From assembly GCF_001598555.1 (NCBI RefSeq), contig NZ_BCZE01000035.1, positions 1 to 64,000 of the forward strand: a DNA stretch of 64,000 bases, written 5' to 3'. Both the position numbers and the translations under genes were made by a program. Origin of the DNA: Novosphingobium rosa NBRC 15208. GTDB taxonomy: Bacteria; Pseudomonadota; Alphaproteobacteria; Sphingomonadales; Sphingomonadaceae. Shown in pieces: positions 45,219 through 53,559 of this stretch (positions are counted from its first letter, which is position 1; every line of letters starts with the position of its first letter). The notes under the pieces were generated by a model. That model was not told the origin of the DNA and ran no database searches. It worked only from the letters and a program-made list of their open reading frames with translations.

Positions 45219-45662
45219 CTATTCGCGCGAAGAGGCCGCGCTCGTGCCCCCGGAGGCTATCCCACCGGTGCCGGTCGTTGGCTGAGAAATTGCTACCTGT
45301 AGCCAGCGCCGAATTGCAGCCACAATGTGCTCCTGCTGCTGTTGGGTGAGTTCATGCCCGGCGGGGATGCCATACCATTTGGCGAGACAGCCGCGACAGC
45401 AGGTCGCGGTGGCGTGCTGGGTGATAAAGATCGGGTGGCCGCGCATCGGGGTCTGCTTGCCATCATTTTTCGGTATGGCGGGGGCCAGACGTTTGACGAT
45501 AAAATCACGGGCGTGATCCAGCACCGTGTCGAGCCCACGCTGTTCCAGATACTCCCGCTCCTTGCTTCCCAGCTTGAACCGACTCCGAAACCGCGACTGT
45601 GCGAGGCGCGAAAAGACAAGATCGAGGTCACGCATCGCTTGGCTCATTGTGCTCATATCCAT
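45219..45662 (-). CDS. DUF4186 protein
   Basis: A 147-residue protein whose core (about 15-120) matches DUF4186: SRFRSRFKLGSKEREYLE, ARDFIVKRLAPA, NDGKQTPMRGHPIF and QHATATCCRGCLAKWYGIP. The conserved His, two adjacent Cys and a third Cys look like a metal site, but the biochemical role of the family is unknown to me. The last 20 residues are Ser/Gly/Ala-rich. I start at 45662 (ATG; another ATG follows two codons later); the frame continues far upstream only as a shadow of the divergent antiporter gene. It faces away from that antiporter gene across 108 bases. Confidence 0.85.
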   Translation of the reverse strand: MDMSTMSQAMRDLDLVFSRLAQSRFRSRFKLGSKEREYLEQRGLDTVLDHARDFIVKRLAPAIPKNDGKQTPMRGHPIFITQHATATCCRGCLAKWYGIPAGHELTQQQQEHIVAAIRRWLQVAISQPTTGTGGIASGGTSAASSRE

Positions 45663-45770
45663 GATCAGGGCTACGCCCAGGAAATTGATCACAATGGGCT
45701 CAGGTCCATACCATGGAACGATTATCTCCAACGCGGTGGGGAGCCATATGTGCTCGTGAGACTTGAATAG

Positions 45771-47006
45771 ATGATGCTGGCTGTCTCCTATCCTCTGTTG
45801 CTTCTGGTGATCGGCGCACTGCTTTTGCTTGGAAGCTGGGCGCCGATGATGTTGCGGCGTCTGCCGCTGTCTCTTCCGATGCTCTGCCTGCTTGCAGGCT
45901 TCGGCCTGTCTTTCACCAACCTCGTCAGATTGCCCGCCGGCCCCCTGGGCGATGGCGGTATGGCGGAGAAAATCAATGAGATGATCGTGGTTCTTGCCCT
46001 GATGGAGGCCGGGTTGCGGCTCGATCGGCGTTTCAGCCTGCGGCGCTGGGCTTCCGTCTGGCGCCTGTTGTTGATCGCCATGCCGCTGACAATTGGTACC
46101 CTGCTCCTGCTTGGCCATTACGCTCTCGGGTTTGGCTGGCCCGCTTCGCTGCTGCTTGCCGCTTCGCTGGCGCCCACAGATCCGGTTCTTGCCGCCGATG
46201 TCCAGACAGGACCGCCCGGTGCCGGCGAGGATGGTGAGACGCGCTTTGCCCTCACCGCTGAAGCCGGGCTCAACGATGGCTTCGCTTTTCCGTTTATTGT
46301 GCTGGCGCTTTTGCTGGAACGGGGCGTTGCCGACATCGGCCATTGGCTGGCGGCCGATCTGTTCGGAGAACTGACCGTCGGTCTGTTGGTAGGCACCATC
46401 GTGGGAAGAGCGGTCGGCTATCTTCTGTTCGAATTGCCTGCGATCAAACTGTCCAACACCGGAGAGGGGCTCGCTGCCATCGGTGCCACCCTGTTGTGCT
46501 ATGCCGTCACGCTGATGCTGCAAGGCAATGGTTTTGTCGCGGTGTTTGTCTCTGCGATCGCCATCCGTTCAACCTGTCCGGACGATGCATTTCATGTCAC
46601 CATGGCGGAGTTTTCCGCGCAGGTCGAGCGTGTGTTGGTGATGCTAATTCTGCTCGTGCTTGGCTGGGGCCTGGGATCGGGACTGCTGCAAGCCATCACG
46701 CCGATGGGCGTCTGCGTGGCACTCGTCCTGATCGCCGTGATCAGGCCGGCCTCGGCGCTGATCGGTTTTGCAGGCTCACGCGAGGGCCGTTATGCGCGGA
46801 TGCTGATCGGATTTTTCGGGATCAGAGGAATCGGTACGCTCTTCTATCTGCAGTATGCCTTTAACAGGCAACCCTTCGCCGAAAAACAGGCGATCTGGGC
46901 CATTTGCTCATTAGCGATCGCGGCATCCGTCTTCGTTCATGGGATACTTTCAAAACCTGCCATGGCCAGGGCTGATGCGCGAAGGTTGCAAAACCAGGAA
47001 GGGTGA
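45771..47006 (+). CDS. CPA1-type cation/H+ antiporter
   Basis: A 411-residue inner-membrane protein with about 12 hydrophobic helices. SLAPTDPVLAADVQ and AEAGLNDGFAFPFI are the conserved TDP and Asn-Asp motifs of electroneutral NhaP-type Na+/H+ antiporters. GFFGIRGIGTLFYLQYA matches helix 11 of that group. It lacks the long cytoplasmic regulatory tail of some relatives. It would use the proton gradient to export Na+ or K+ and help in pH or salt tolerance. The ATG pair at 45771/45774 has no strong ribosome site. Confidence 0.9.
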   Translation: MMLAVSYPLLLLVIGALLLLGSWAPMMLRRLPLSLPMLCLLAGFGLSFTNLVRLPAGPLGDGGMAEKINEMIVVLALMEAGLRLDRRFSLRRWASVWRLLLIAMPLTIGTLLLLGHYALGFGWPASLLLAASLAPTDPVLAADVQTGPPGAGEDGETRFALTAEAGLNDGFAFPFIVLALLLERGVADIGHWLAADLFGELTVGLLVGTIVGRAVGYLLFELPAIKLSNTGEGLAAIGATLLCYAVTLMLQGNGFVAVFVSAIAIRSTCPDDAFHVTMAEFSAQVERVLVMLILLVLGWGLGSGLLQAITPMGVCVALVLIAVIRPASALIGFAGSREGRYARMLIGFFGIRGIGTLFYLQYAFNRQPFAEKQAIWAICSLAIAASVFVHGILSKPAMARADARRLQNQEG

Positions 47007-47360
47007 ATGAGCATGACGCGGGGCTTCAATCCTCCCATCACAAGCGAGCCCTCCTGAAGAGGGGCGGGTCATCGATTAAGGTATGCTCTTCTTCGGGTTC
47101 TTCGTTACGGGAGAGTGGAAAAATCCTTGAATCCTCCAACATCCACCGCCTGCTTTCTCTTAATGCAGCGAAAAATGCATAACATAGATTAATTTTCACA
47201 AGAAAGTTTTTTGGTGATTGTCGATTGGTCTTTTAGAAGCCGTGGGACACACAAAAGGCTTTTACGATCTATGCGCATCGTCGTTTCAGTTGATATCATC
47301 AAGCCGTCGACGCCGCCGCGAAGAAATCCGATGTGCTCACACAAATATTATGGGCGTTAA
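47007..47360. other. Intergenic stretch, locally AT-rich
   Basis: No gene is supported. The middle (about 47150-47270) is much richer in A/T than its surroundings, with runs such as GAAAGTTTTTTGG. A CCCTC-CTGAA-GAGGG hairpin at 47049-47063 follows the antiporter stop and might terminate it. Promoter elements for the small ORF at 47361 may lie in the AT-rich part. Confidence 0.5.
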
Positions 47361-47546
47361 ATGACCATCGGAACTCCCAGAATTCTTAATTATCCTCTCA
47401 TTCATGAAACCAGTTGGAAAGCAAATTTGCTGGCACGTGCTGCTTTGGTTGCGTTAAGCGATGATGGGGCACGAGAGTTGGTGGAGATTGAAGCTCAAGC
47501 CATGCTTGATTATCTATGGGACATTGGCTTCAGGCCAACCGTCTGA
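47361..47546 (+). CDS. Possible small protein of unknown function
   Basis: A 61-residue frame (MTIGTPRILNYPLIHETSW...) with a plausible amphipathic helix (LLARAALVALSDDGARELVEIEAQAMLDYL) and normal amino-acid use. No clear ribosome site precedes the ATG. It lies alone in a gene-poor stretch of lower GC, which may be acquired DNA. I recognise no family, and it could be a chance frame. Confidence 0.35.
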   Translation: MTIGTPRILNYPLIHETSWKANLLARAALVALSDDGARELVEIEAQAMLDYLWDIGFRPTV

Positions 47547-48123
47547 ATTCTGAGCCAAAATTTCTACTGCCGAGACCAGGATTTTCTGCGGCCAATATGT
47601 TTGGCTCTTGTCCAGAGCGTTCTGGCCCAGCCATGGATGCGTGGAATTTCAGGGGCCTTCTCGTAGGAGAGACCAGCGATTTCTTTGCCGAACCAAACGC
47701 TGCAACGAAGTGTAGAAAGCCTGCCAACACGGTTCATCCTGTTTTGTGGGGAATGGCCGTCGATGAAAGATCGTGCTTTTCCTGGGCGGGGGAAGAGTGT
47801 TCATTGAAAATGCTCTCCTCTCGTTTTTCATGCGAAACATTTGCGTCCTTATCTGAGATTTAGTTCTTAAGGCGGGATGGTAGGGGACCGCGTGCATGGG
47901 TTTTGCAGGCTCTCCTTTCTTCCTCCCATGCTCGGTTCGGCTGTTCAGGCGATGAAAATAGCAACAAGCCGGGCGCTGCTCGGGATGATCGGCAAGAGCG
48001 GGCGTCAAATAGCGGCATGGATCGCGGCATCAAACTAGGAGTAAGGACCCAAACGCCTCCCTGCACCTTTCAACAGGTGAAAAAAGCGGCCTGTGAAACG
48101 GCCGACCAAGCAGGAGGCAGGAC
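47547..48123. other. Gene-poor intergenic stretch
   Basis: Short frames occur on both strands, but none has protein-like composition with a credible start. I see no RNA gene or insertion-sequence end. The final 20 bases hold the AGGAGG ribosome site for the 23-residue protein that follows. Confidence 0.45.
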
Positions 48124-48195
48124 ATGCCGATTTTACTCTGGCTCATTGGTGTTCCCATTCCGGTCATCATCCTTTTGCTGCTGCTCTGGCACTGA
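48124..48195 (+). CDS. 23-residue hydrophobic membrane peptide
   Basis: ATG at 48124, with AGGAGG exactly 6 bases upstream, opens a 23-codon gene: MPILLWLIGVPIPVIILLLL then LWH and stop. The whole product is one membrane helix with a Pro-Ile-Pro kink. It ends 11 bases before the next gene, which also has its own AGGAG, so the two form a small operon. Very short hydrophobic proteins of this look recur in sphingomonads, to my memory. They may be structural or regulatory partners of a membrane protein, here perhaps the 267-residue neighbour. Confidence 0.7.
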   Translation: MPILLWLIGVPIPVIILLLLLWH

Positions 48196-48206
48196 GGAGA
48201 CGGAAC

Positions 48207-49010
48207 ATGGCGACCAATCCAAATTATTCGTTGGCCCCCTCCGCTGCAGGAGCGGTCGAGTCGAGCCGCTCCGCCGTCAATTGGGGACCGGTCTTTGCCG
48301 GCGCGGCGGTGGCGATGGGCAGCACGCTCATTCTCCTTTCGCTGGGCTCGGGTCTGGGCTTTGCCGTGGCTTCTCCCTGGCCCGGTGCAGGGGTGGCAGC
48401 GACCAGCTTCGTCATTGGAACCGGCATCTGGCTGATCGTGACCCAGTGGCTGTCCTCATTCCTGGGCGGCTATCTCGCCGGTCGATTGCGTACGCGCTGG
48501 ACGAACGTCCACACGGATGAGGTCTTTTTCCGCGACACGGCGCATGGCTTCCTGGCCTGGGCGGTTTCTGCAGTGTTGATTGCCGGGATCGCGCTCAACG
48601 CGGCAGCGGCGGCCACCGGTGCGACGGCGGCCTCCGCGGCAGCATCGGCAAGCTATGCGGCTGACACGCTCATGCGCTCCAACCGCCCGATGACCGAAGC
48701 GTCTTCGGCCAACGCGCGGGCGGAGATCACTCGGGTCCTTGCTCATGGCGATGTCGATGACGCCGACCAATCCTATCTGGCGAACCAGGTTGCGGCTCAG
48801 ACGGGATTGTCACCAGAGGAGGCGCGCAAGCGTGTCGGCAACACCGTCCAGGCGCTGCGTGAAACGGCCGACAAGGCCCGGAAGGCGTCCTCCGCGATCG
48901 GCTTCTTCACGGCGCTCTCGATGGTGATCGGTGCTTTTATCGCAAGCGTTGCCGCAGCTTACGGCGGTCGTCAGCGCGATGACCATGAGGATCGTGTACG
49001 GCTGGGCTGA
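48207..49010 (+). CDS. Multi-span membrane protein of unknown function
   Basis: A 267-residue membrane protein, start fixed by AGGAG 7 bases before the ATG at 48207. There are four hydrophobic segments: about 27-50 (VFAGAAVAMGSTLILLSLGSG), 60-85, 113-140 and 237-258 (ALSMVIGAFIASVAAAYGG). Between the third and fourth is a soluble helical region (about 155-230) with DDADQSYLANQVAAQTGLSPEEARKR. The first 25 residues are Ser/Ala-rich and polar. It follows a 23-residue membrane peptide by 11 bases. It resembles uncharacterised stress-associated membrane proteins of alphaproteobacteria; no function is known to me. Confidence 0.75.
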   Translation: MATNPNYSLAPSAAGAVESSRSAVNWGPVFAGAAVAMGSTLILLSLGSGLGFAVASPWPGAGVAATSFVIGTGIWLIVTQWLSSFLGGYLAGRLRTRWTNVHTDEVFFRDTAHGFLAWAVSAVLIAGIALNAAAAATGATAASAAASASYAADTLMRSNRPMTEASSANARAEITRVLAHGDVDDADQSYLANQVAAQTGLSPEEARKRVGNTVQALRETADKARKASSAIGFFTALSMVIGAFIASVAAAYGGRQRDDHEDRVRLG

Positions 49011-49334
49011 CAAAATCAGCGATGATCTGGTGATTGCGCATCGGGTGCGTGGCTGGTGCAACGTCTCCAGACGCGCACCTGACGCGAACTAGGTATGGAC
49101 CTTACGACGCCCACGCCCACTCTCCTGGGGCTATTCAGCCAGACACTTCGCGTAGGGGCGGCGTCGTGAGCAGTCTGGCGTCGTTCTCTGCCTCGTCGCG
49201 AAAACGCGCCTGTGGCTGACCTTACCCACGCCGAAATCCATGTTTTCTGACGAATTTCATGCGGCAAGAAACACGGCTTATGCGGTGAACCGGGGTGCCA
49301 ATGTTCGTTTGTGTCAGCGAAAGGCTCTATCCTC
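49011..49334. other. Intergenic stretch without recognised features
   Basis: No frame with credible coding character, RNA gene or repeat is seen between the membrane-protein gene and the cupin gene. Promoter elements for the cupin gene should lie in its right half but none is clear. Confidence 0.45.
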
Positions 49335-49850
49335 ATGGAGATCATAACGTTCCGCCTCGCCGAGCATGACTGGGTGCCAAACAACCCCAGACTGCCTGTC
49401 ATCATTTATCGGCAGCCACTGCCCTCCGCCAGAGTAGAAGACCTGATCGGTGAATTCGAAAGGATCTTCAAGGCGCATGGCTGGCCGCCGCAATGGCGCG
49501 ACGGCGTGTATGACTATCACCATTATCATTCCACCACCCATGAGGCGTTGGGTGTGGTTGCAGGCCAAGCTGTGTTGACGATTGGCGGTCCAGGCGGGCG
49601 CGACATAGAATTGAGCGCAGGTGATGCGATCCTCCTTCCAGCCGGCACCGGCCACCGGGCGCTGAAATCTTCCAAGGATTTCCTTGGGGTCGGCGCTTAC
49701 CCGGAAGGCCAAAGCTGGGACATTTGCCGCGAGGCACCTGACCCTGAGGCACGTTTGCGCATGGCATCGCTGCCTTACCCGGAGCATGATCCTGTGATGG
49801 GGCCTGGCGGTCCGGCCTGTGTGCAACGGGCTGCGCAACTGGACGATTAG
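49335..49850 (+). CDS. Cupin-domain protein
   Basis: A 171-residue single-domain cupin. Motif 1 is in DYHHYHSTTHEALGVVAG (metal-binding His residues and Glu), and motif 2 in GDAILLPAGTGHRAL. The second half is short, ending near LPYPEHDPVMGPGG. The ATG at 49335 is favoured over a GTG at 49311; AAAGG lies about 10 bases upstream. Cupins of this size may be metal-dependent dioxygenases, isomerases or simply binding proteins. Neighbours give no pathway, so the function stays open. Confidence 0.85.
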   Translation: MEIITFRLAEHDWVPNNPRLPVIIYRQPLPSARVEDLIGEFERIFKAHGWPPQWRDGVYDYHHYHSTTHEALGVVAGQAVLTIGGPGGRDIELSAGDAILLPAGTGHRALKSSKDFLGVGAYPEGQSWDICREAPDPEARLRMASLPYPEHDPVMGPGGPACVQRAAQLDD

Positions 49851-50019
49851 CAGCAGCGCGCAGGCCCTCCTGGAAATTGGCGGGTCACATGTAGGCTCCT
49901 ATGCCAGTAGGGCTGACAATCGTACTGATGCAGGTTAACTTTGCTCCAACTCGATGGGTCTTTGCGCGCCACAGTCGGTTCCTTCTCGAAATACCCAAAG
50001 GACATCTTGGAGAGAACCG

Positions 50020-50553
50020 ATGACTGCGACCAAAACCAAGGCCAAGAACGCGGCCCATGCCACAAGAAGCGGATCGAAGTCGGGCCGCAAGGCAGCACGG
50101 ACAGCAGCCAGGCCTGCCGACGCCATCAAACTGCTGAAGGCGGATCACAAAGAGGTAAAAACCTGGTTCAAGCAGTACGAAGAACTGGAAGGCAATGCGG
50201 ACAAGCAGGCACTTGCGGATAAGATCTGCCTGGCGCTCATCGTCCATACCCAGATCGAGGAAGAAATCTACTATCCAGCAACGCGCGAAGCGATCAACGA
50301 TGATGATCTTCTGGACGAAGCTGAAGTCGAGCACGCCAGCGCAAAGCAACTGATTGCCGAAATCCGGAGCATGAAGGCCGGCGATCATCTGTTTGATGCA
50401 AAGGTCACCGTACTGGGCGAATACATCAACCATCACGTCGAAGAGGAGGAGAGTGAGATGTTCCCTGAAAGCAGGGATACGGATTTGGATCTCAAGGCTC
50501 TGGGCGAAAAGATGGCAGCTCGGAAAGCTGAGTTGATGAAACAAGCGAAATAA
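50020..50553 (+). CDS. Hemerythrin-domain protein
   Basis: A 177-residue protein. A basic Lys/Arg/Ala-rich N-terminus (1-35) precedes a four-helix hemerythrin/HHE domain with the di-iron ligand pattern: LLKADHKEVKTWF, LIVHTQIEEEIYYPA, EVEHASAKQLI and INHHVEEEESEMFPE. It binds O2 or NO, or buffers iron or peroxide, in relatives. GGAGAG precedes the ATG at 50020. It lies directly upstream of a Crp/Fnr-type regulator on the same strand (gap 130 bases), a pairing that suggests an oxygen- or NO-related response. Confidence 0.92.
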   Translation: MTATKTKAKNAAHATRSGSKSGRKAARTAARPADAIKLLKADHKEVKTWFKQYEELEGNADKQALADKICLALIVHTQIEEEIYYPATREAINDDDLLDEAEVEHASAKQLIAEIRSMKAGDHLFDAKVTVLGEYINHHVEEEESEMFPESRDTDLDLKALGEKMAARKAELMKQAK

Positions 50554-50683
50554 AAAGCCGGGGGGCGTTGATCGCGCCAACATGCTCCTGGCTCTTTATC
50601 ACGCTCCCGCGAAACTTTGCCCGCTTTCCTGTCTTAATGTTCGAGGACATTGGACGAGACCGCGAGGGAGAGACGCAAGGATC

Positions 50684-51418
50684 ATGTTCAGTCAACGCTT
50701 CCTGAGAGACAAGCGGGGCGTCAAGCTGATGCCTCCGGAGCGGGCTGCGCTCGAGAAGGCCATCAGCGAAGTCCGGCATGTTCCGGCCCGCACAACACTT
50801 ATGCGTGCAGGGCACCAAATCGATGAAAGCACTCTTTTGGTCGATGGCATCATGTCGCGCTACATCGATGACCGGAATGGATTGCGCCAGTTGGTTGCCA
50901 TCCATGTGCCTGGCGATTTTGTTGACCTGCACGCCTTTCCACTCAAGGTTCTCGAACATGACGTGGCGACGATGACGCCGTGCACGGTCGCAGTTGTTCC
51001 CCACGCAGCGTTGGAGGTGCTGCTCAAAGACTTTCCTGACATGAACCGTAAGTTGTGGTTCGCCACATTGATCGATGCGGCGATCCACCGGGCCTGGCTG
51101 TTTCGGATGGGGCGTCTTGATGCGCTTGGGAAGGTGGCACATTTCCTCTGTGAAACCAATGCGCGCCTTGTGTCGGCCGGGCTCAGCGACGGCCGGCGGT
51201 TTGACCTTGATCTGACGCAGGCGGATCTGGCGGAGATTTGCGGCCTGACATCCGTTCATATCAATCGGGTCATGCGCCAACTGCGCGATGAGGGCCTTTG
51301 TGCCTTTCGCTCATCGGTGGTCGAGCTGTTCGACCCAGAACGTCTGAGCGCCCGCGCGCAGTTCAACGACGCGTATCTTTACAATGACAAGGCTGCGAAT
51401 ACGGTCTCTGTCCCCTGA
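50684..51418 (+). CDS. Crp/Fnr-family transcription regulator
   Basis: A 244-residue regulator. The cyclic-nucleotide-binding-fold domain (about 15-135) is seen in QLVAIHVPGDFVDLHAF. A dimer helix leads to a Crp-type helix-turn-helix (about 175-220) with LDLTQADLAEICGLTSVHINR and VMRQLRDEGL. It lacks the N-terminal cysteine cluster of oxygen-sensing FNR and the Arg/Ser cAMP-pocket motif, so the ligand is unknown. I start at 50684 (MFSQRFLRD); an upstream in-frame start at 50582 adds atypical residues. It may control the hemerythrin gene or the small gene just downstream. Confidence 0.92.
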   Translation: MFSQRFLRDKRGVKLMPPERAALEKAISEVRHVPARTTLMRAGHQIDESTLLVDGIMSRYIDDRNGLRQLVAIHVPGDFVDLHAFPLKVLEHDVATMTPCTVAVVPHAALEVLLKDFPDMNRKLWFATLIDAAIHRAWLFRMGRLDALGKVAHFLCETNARLVSAGLSDGRRFDLDLTQADLAEICGLTSVHINRVMRQLRDEGLCAFRSSVVELFDPERLSARAQFNDAYLYNDKAANTVSVP

Positions 51419-51430
51419 AAGGATGGTTGC

Positions 51431-51625
51431 ATGAGGACGCAATCGAGCATTCCCCAGCCAGAAACCGAGCCGGGTGTTGCAACTGCGGAAGAGGGGCTTG
51501 TCATCCTTGATGGACCTGCAGGCGTGGCTGTGACGATGACACCAGAGGCGGCATCGCTCACTGGACACAGTCTGATGTCAGCGGCCCGCCTAGCCTATGA
51601 GCAAACGACTCGTTCTGCTCGGTAG
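51431..51625 (+). CDS. Small conserved-looking protein, unknown function
   Basis: A 64-residue acidic protein with the block EEGLVILDGPAGVAVTMTPEA followed by a helix (SLMSAARLAYEQT). AAGGA lies about 7 bases before the ATG, and the gene begins 12 bases after the Crp-type regulator, so the two are probably co-transcribed. I remember similar short proteins with a conserved LDGPxGVAVT block in sphingomonads. No function is assigned. Confidence 0.65.
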   Translation: MRTQSSIPQPETEPGVATAEEGLVILDGPAGVAVTMTPEAASLTGHSLMSAARLAYEQTTRSAR

Positions 51626-51680
51626 AAAGCGCGACCGATGCGGTTCTCTGACATGACCCCCTGATTTTCCTCCAAGCTTG

Positions 51681-51854
51681 ATTAGAGTCCGGCCCATCGC
51701 AACGCGTATCGAAGACAACAAGCGCTTCTATCCGGCCGACGCGTATCATCAGAATTTTTATGCGTTCAGACCGAAGTACCCCTACATCGTCATCAACGAT
51801 CGCCCCAAGGTCGAAGCGCTCAAGCGCCTGTTTCCGGCCATTTGGCGGGGATAA
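51681..51854 (+). pseudogene. C-terminal remnant of peptide methionine sulfoxide reductase A
   Basis: An open stretch of 57 codons reads RPIATRIEDNKRFYPADAYH, then QNFYAFRP, PYIVINDRPKVEALKRLFP and a stop at 51852-51854. The FYPADAYHQ segment is the MsrA signature near its C-terminus (FYPAExYHQxY). The N-terminal two thirds, with the catalytic GCFW motif, are missing and no start codon serves it. It is a truncated fossil gene. Confidence 0.7.
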
Positions 51855-51907
51855 ACTTCAGGTTCGAGGGAGGCGCTCGGGTTCCGCGCGCCTCCCTTTC
51901 AGATCCA

Positions 51908-52468
51908 TCAGGGCATCAAGACGGTATCCACCACATGGATAACTCCGTTGGACTGCATGACGTCCTTGATCGTGACCATCGACATGCCCCCCTTGGCATC
52001 GGTGAGGATCAGCTTGCCCATTTTCATTGTCGCGGTGAGCGGTTCGCCCTGCACCGTGGTGAGCGTGGCAGAGCCATTGCCCGCCTTGATGGCCGCGGCA
52101 ATCTGCATGGCGGTCATCTTGCCGGCCACCACGTGATACGTCAGGATCTTGGTGAGCATGGCCTTGTTTTCCGGCTTCACCAGCATATCGACGGTGCCGG
52201 CCGGCAGCTTGTCGAAGGCGGCATTAGTGGGCGCGAAGACCGTGAAGGGACCAGGGCCGGAGAGCGTATTGACCAGCCCGGCAGCCTTGACGGCCGCGAC
52301 GAGCGTGGTGTGATCCTTGGAGTTCATCGCGTTCTCGACGATCGTTTTCGTCGGATACATGGCGGCCCCGCCAACCATGGGGTTGGCAAAGAGCGGGCTG
52401 GCGAGCGCCGGAGTCAGCGTCAGGATCGTGGCGGCGGCCAGCGCGTTGCGGAAGGTGAAATGCGTCAT
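51908..52468 (-). CDS. Exported fasciclin (FAS1) domain protein
   Basis: A 186-residue secreted protein: a signal peptide (about 1-28, hydrophobic core ALAAATILTLTPALA), then one FAS1 domain (about 40-186). The domain has TLVAAVKAAGLVNTLSGPGP, FTVFAPTNAAFDKLPAGT, ILTYHVVAGK (the H1-H2 YH motif) and GVIHVVDTVLMP at the end. AAAGGA lies upstream of the ATG at 52468. FAS1 proteins act in adhesion or as periplasmic/extracellular binding proteins. It is transcribed toward the msrA fossil and stands alone. Confidence 0.93.
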   Translation of the reverse strand: MTHFTFRNALAAATILTLTPALASPLFANPMVGGAAMYPTKTIVENAMNSKDHTTLVAAVKAAGLVNTLSGPGPFTVFAPTNAAFDKLPAGTVDMLVKPENKAMLTKILTYHVVAGKMTAMQIAAAIKAGNGSATLTTVQGEPLTATMKMGKLILTDAKGGMSMVTIKDVMQSNGVIHVVDTVLMP

Positions 52469-52762
52469 GATGGCATCCTTTCTCGGCGACCCCAGAAAGG
52501 GAACGCTGGCGAAGATACGGGCCGCGACAGGAATGGATGCGAATATAATTTCGATTTCAAAAAATACCTTGTGGAATTATTTATTATTATCCGGCGGAAC
52601 AAATGGTTGCCGTGACATTTTCAACCCTCTTATTGCCATAATTTCGTCTCCACCCCTTCTTTGCCTCAGAGAAATATGCATAGGGCATCTTGGGCCAAGG
52701 TGCGGTCCGCAAGACATTTGTGCGGGCGGTCGAAGGGTGGCGCTACGCGAGAGGGACTGACA

Positions 52763-53353
52763 ATGGCTGACCGCATTCTCGTGTTTTACGGCTCCTATCG
52801 CAGCGATCGGCAAGGCATCCGCTTGGCTCGCTATCTGGTTCGCGCCCTCCAGGAGCGGGGCGCGGCCGCCGAACTCATTGATGCCAAGCAGGTTGGCCTG
52901 CCGATCCTTGACCGCATGTATAAGGAATATCCTGAAGGCGAGGCTCCCGGCAATCTGGAGCAACTCGCAGTCAAGATACGGGAGGCAGATGGCTTCCTGT
53001 TTGTCACGGGCGAATACAATTGGGGCATGCAACCCGGGCTCAAGAACCTCACCGACCATTTTCTCGAGGAATGGTATTGGCGGCCCGCAGCCATTGCCAG
53101 CTATTCGGCGGGGCGCTTTTCCGGGGTGCGCGCCGCGAACGCCTGGCACGGCACGCTCTCTGAGATGGGAATGGTGGTGATCTCGAGTGCGCTTGCAGTC
53201 GGCGGGATAGGTCAGGCGCTTGATGCAGACGCCAATCCTGTCGGGGACGGCGGCGCGGCTCTCAACCGTGCCTTTCCCCGCTTCGCAGATGACCTTGTCT
53301 GGTGGATAGAGGCGGCGCGGAACCAGCGTGCGAGGATGCCACCACCCTACTGA
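52763..53353 (+). CDS. NADPH-dependent FMN reductase-family protein
   Basis: A 196-residue flavodoxin-fold oxidoreductase. ILVFYGSYRSDRQGIRLARY is the first strand and FMN-phosphate loop, FLFVTGEYNWGMQPGLKNLTD the NWG-type FMN loop, and SAGRFSGVRAAN a later contact. I start at the ATG at 52763, since earlier in-frame residues are non-family. Relatives reduce quinones, azo dyes or chromate with NAD(P)H; the physiological substrate is unknown. Upstream lies an AT-rich divergent region shared with the fasciclin gene. Confidence 0.9.
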   Translation: MADRILVFYGSYRSDRQGIRLARYLVRALQERGAAAELIDAKQVGLPILDRMYKEYPEGEAPGNLEQLAVKIREADGFLFVTGEYNWGMQPGLKNLTDHFLEEWYWRPAAIASYSAGRFSGVRAANAWHGTLSEMGMVVISSALAVGGIGQALDADANPVGDGGAALNRAFPRFADDLVWWIEAARNQRARMPPPY

Positions 53354-53559
53354 AGGCTGCCGGAGCGAGGCTTGTTGCTCCGATACAAACCGGGGTGCCG
53401 GAAACAGCTTTGTTCCGAGTTTTACCTGACAACCGTTGTTCCTACCCTTGTCCCTCAATCCGGTCAGTGCGCTTTATTCTAGCACTGCTTTGGCAGAAAT
53501 GTGATTTTTGGGATTCCCTTTTTAGCGGATGCGTGATTCATGAGGAACCAGCTTTGACG

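Noticed and set aside
45663..46523. Long N-terminal extension of the DUF4186 protein
   Set aside because: It runs antisense to the antiporter gene and is Gln/Arg/His-rich; DUF4186 homology begins only after 45662.
47649..48008. 119-codon minus-strand frame in the gene-poor stretch
   Set aside because: Arg/His/Pro-rich composition, no ribosome site and no recognisable motif.
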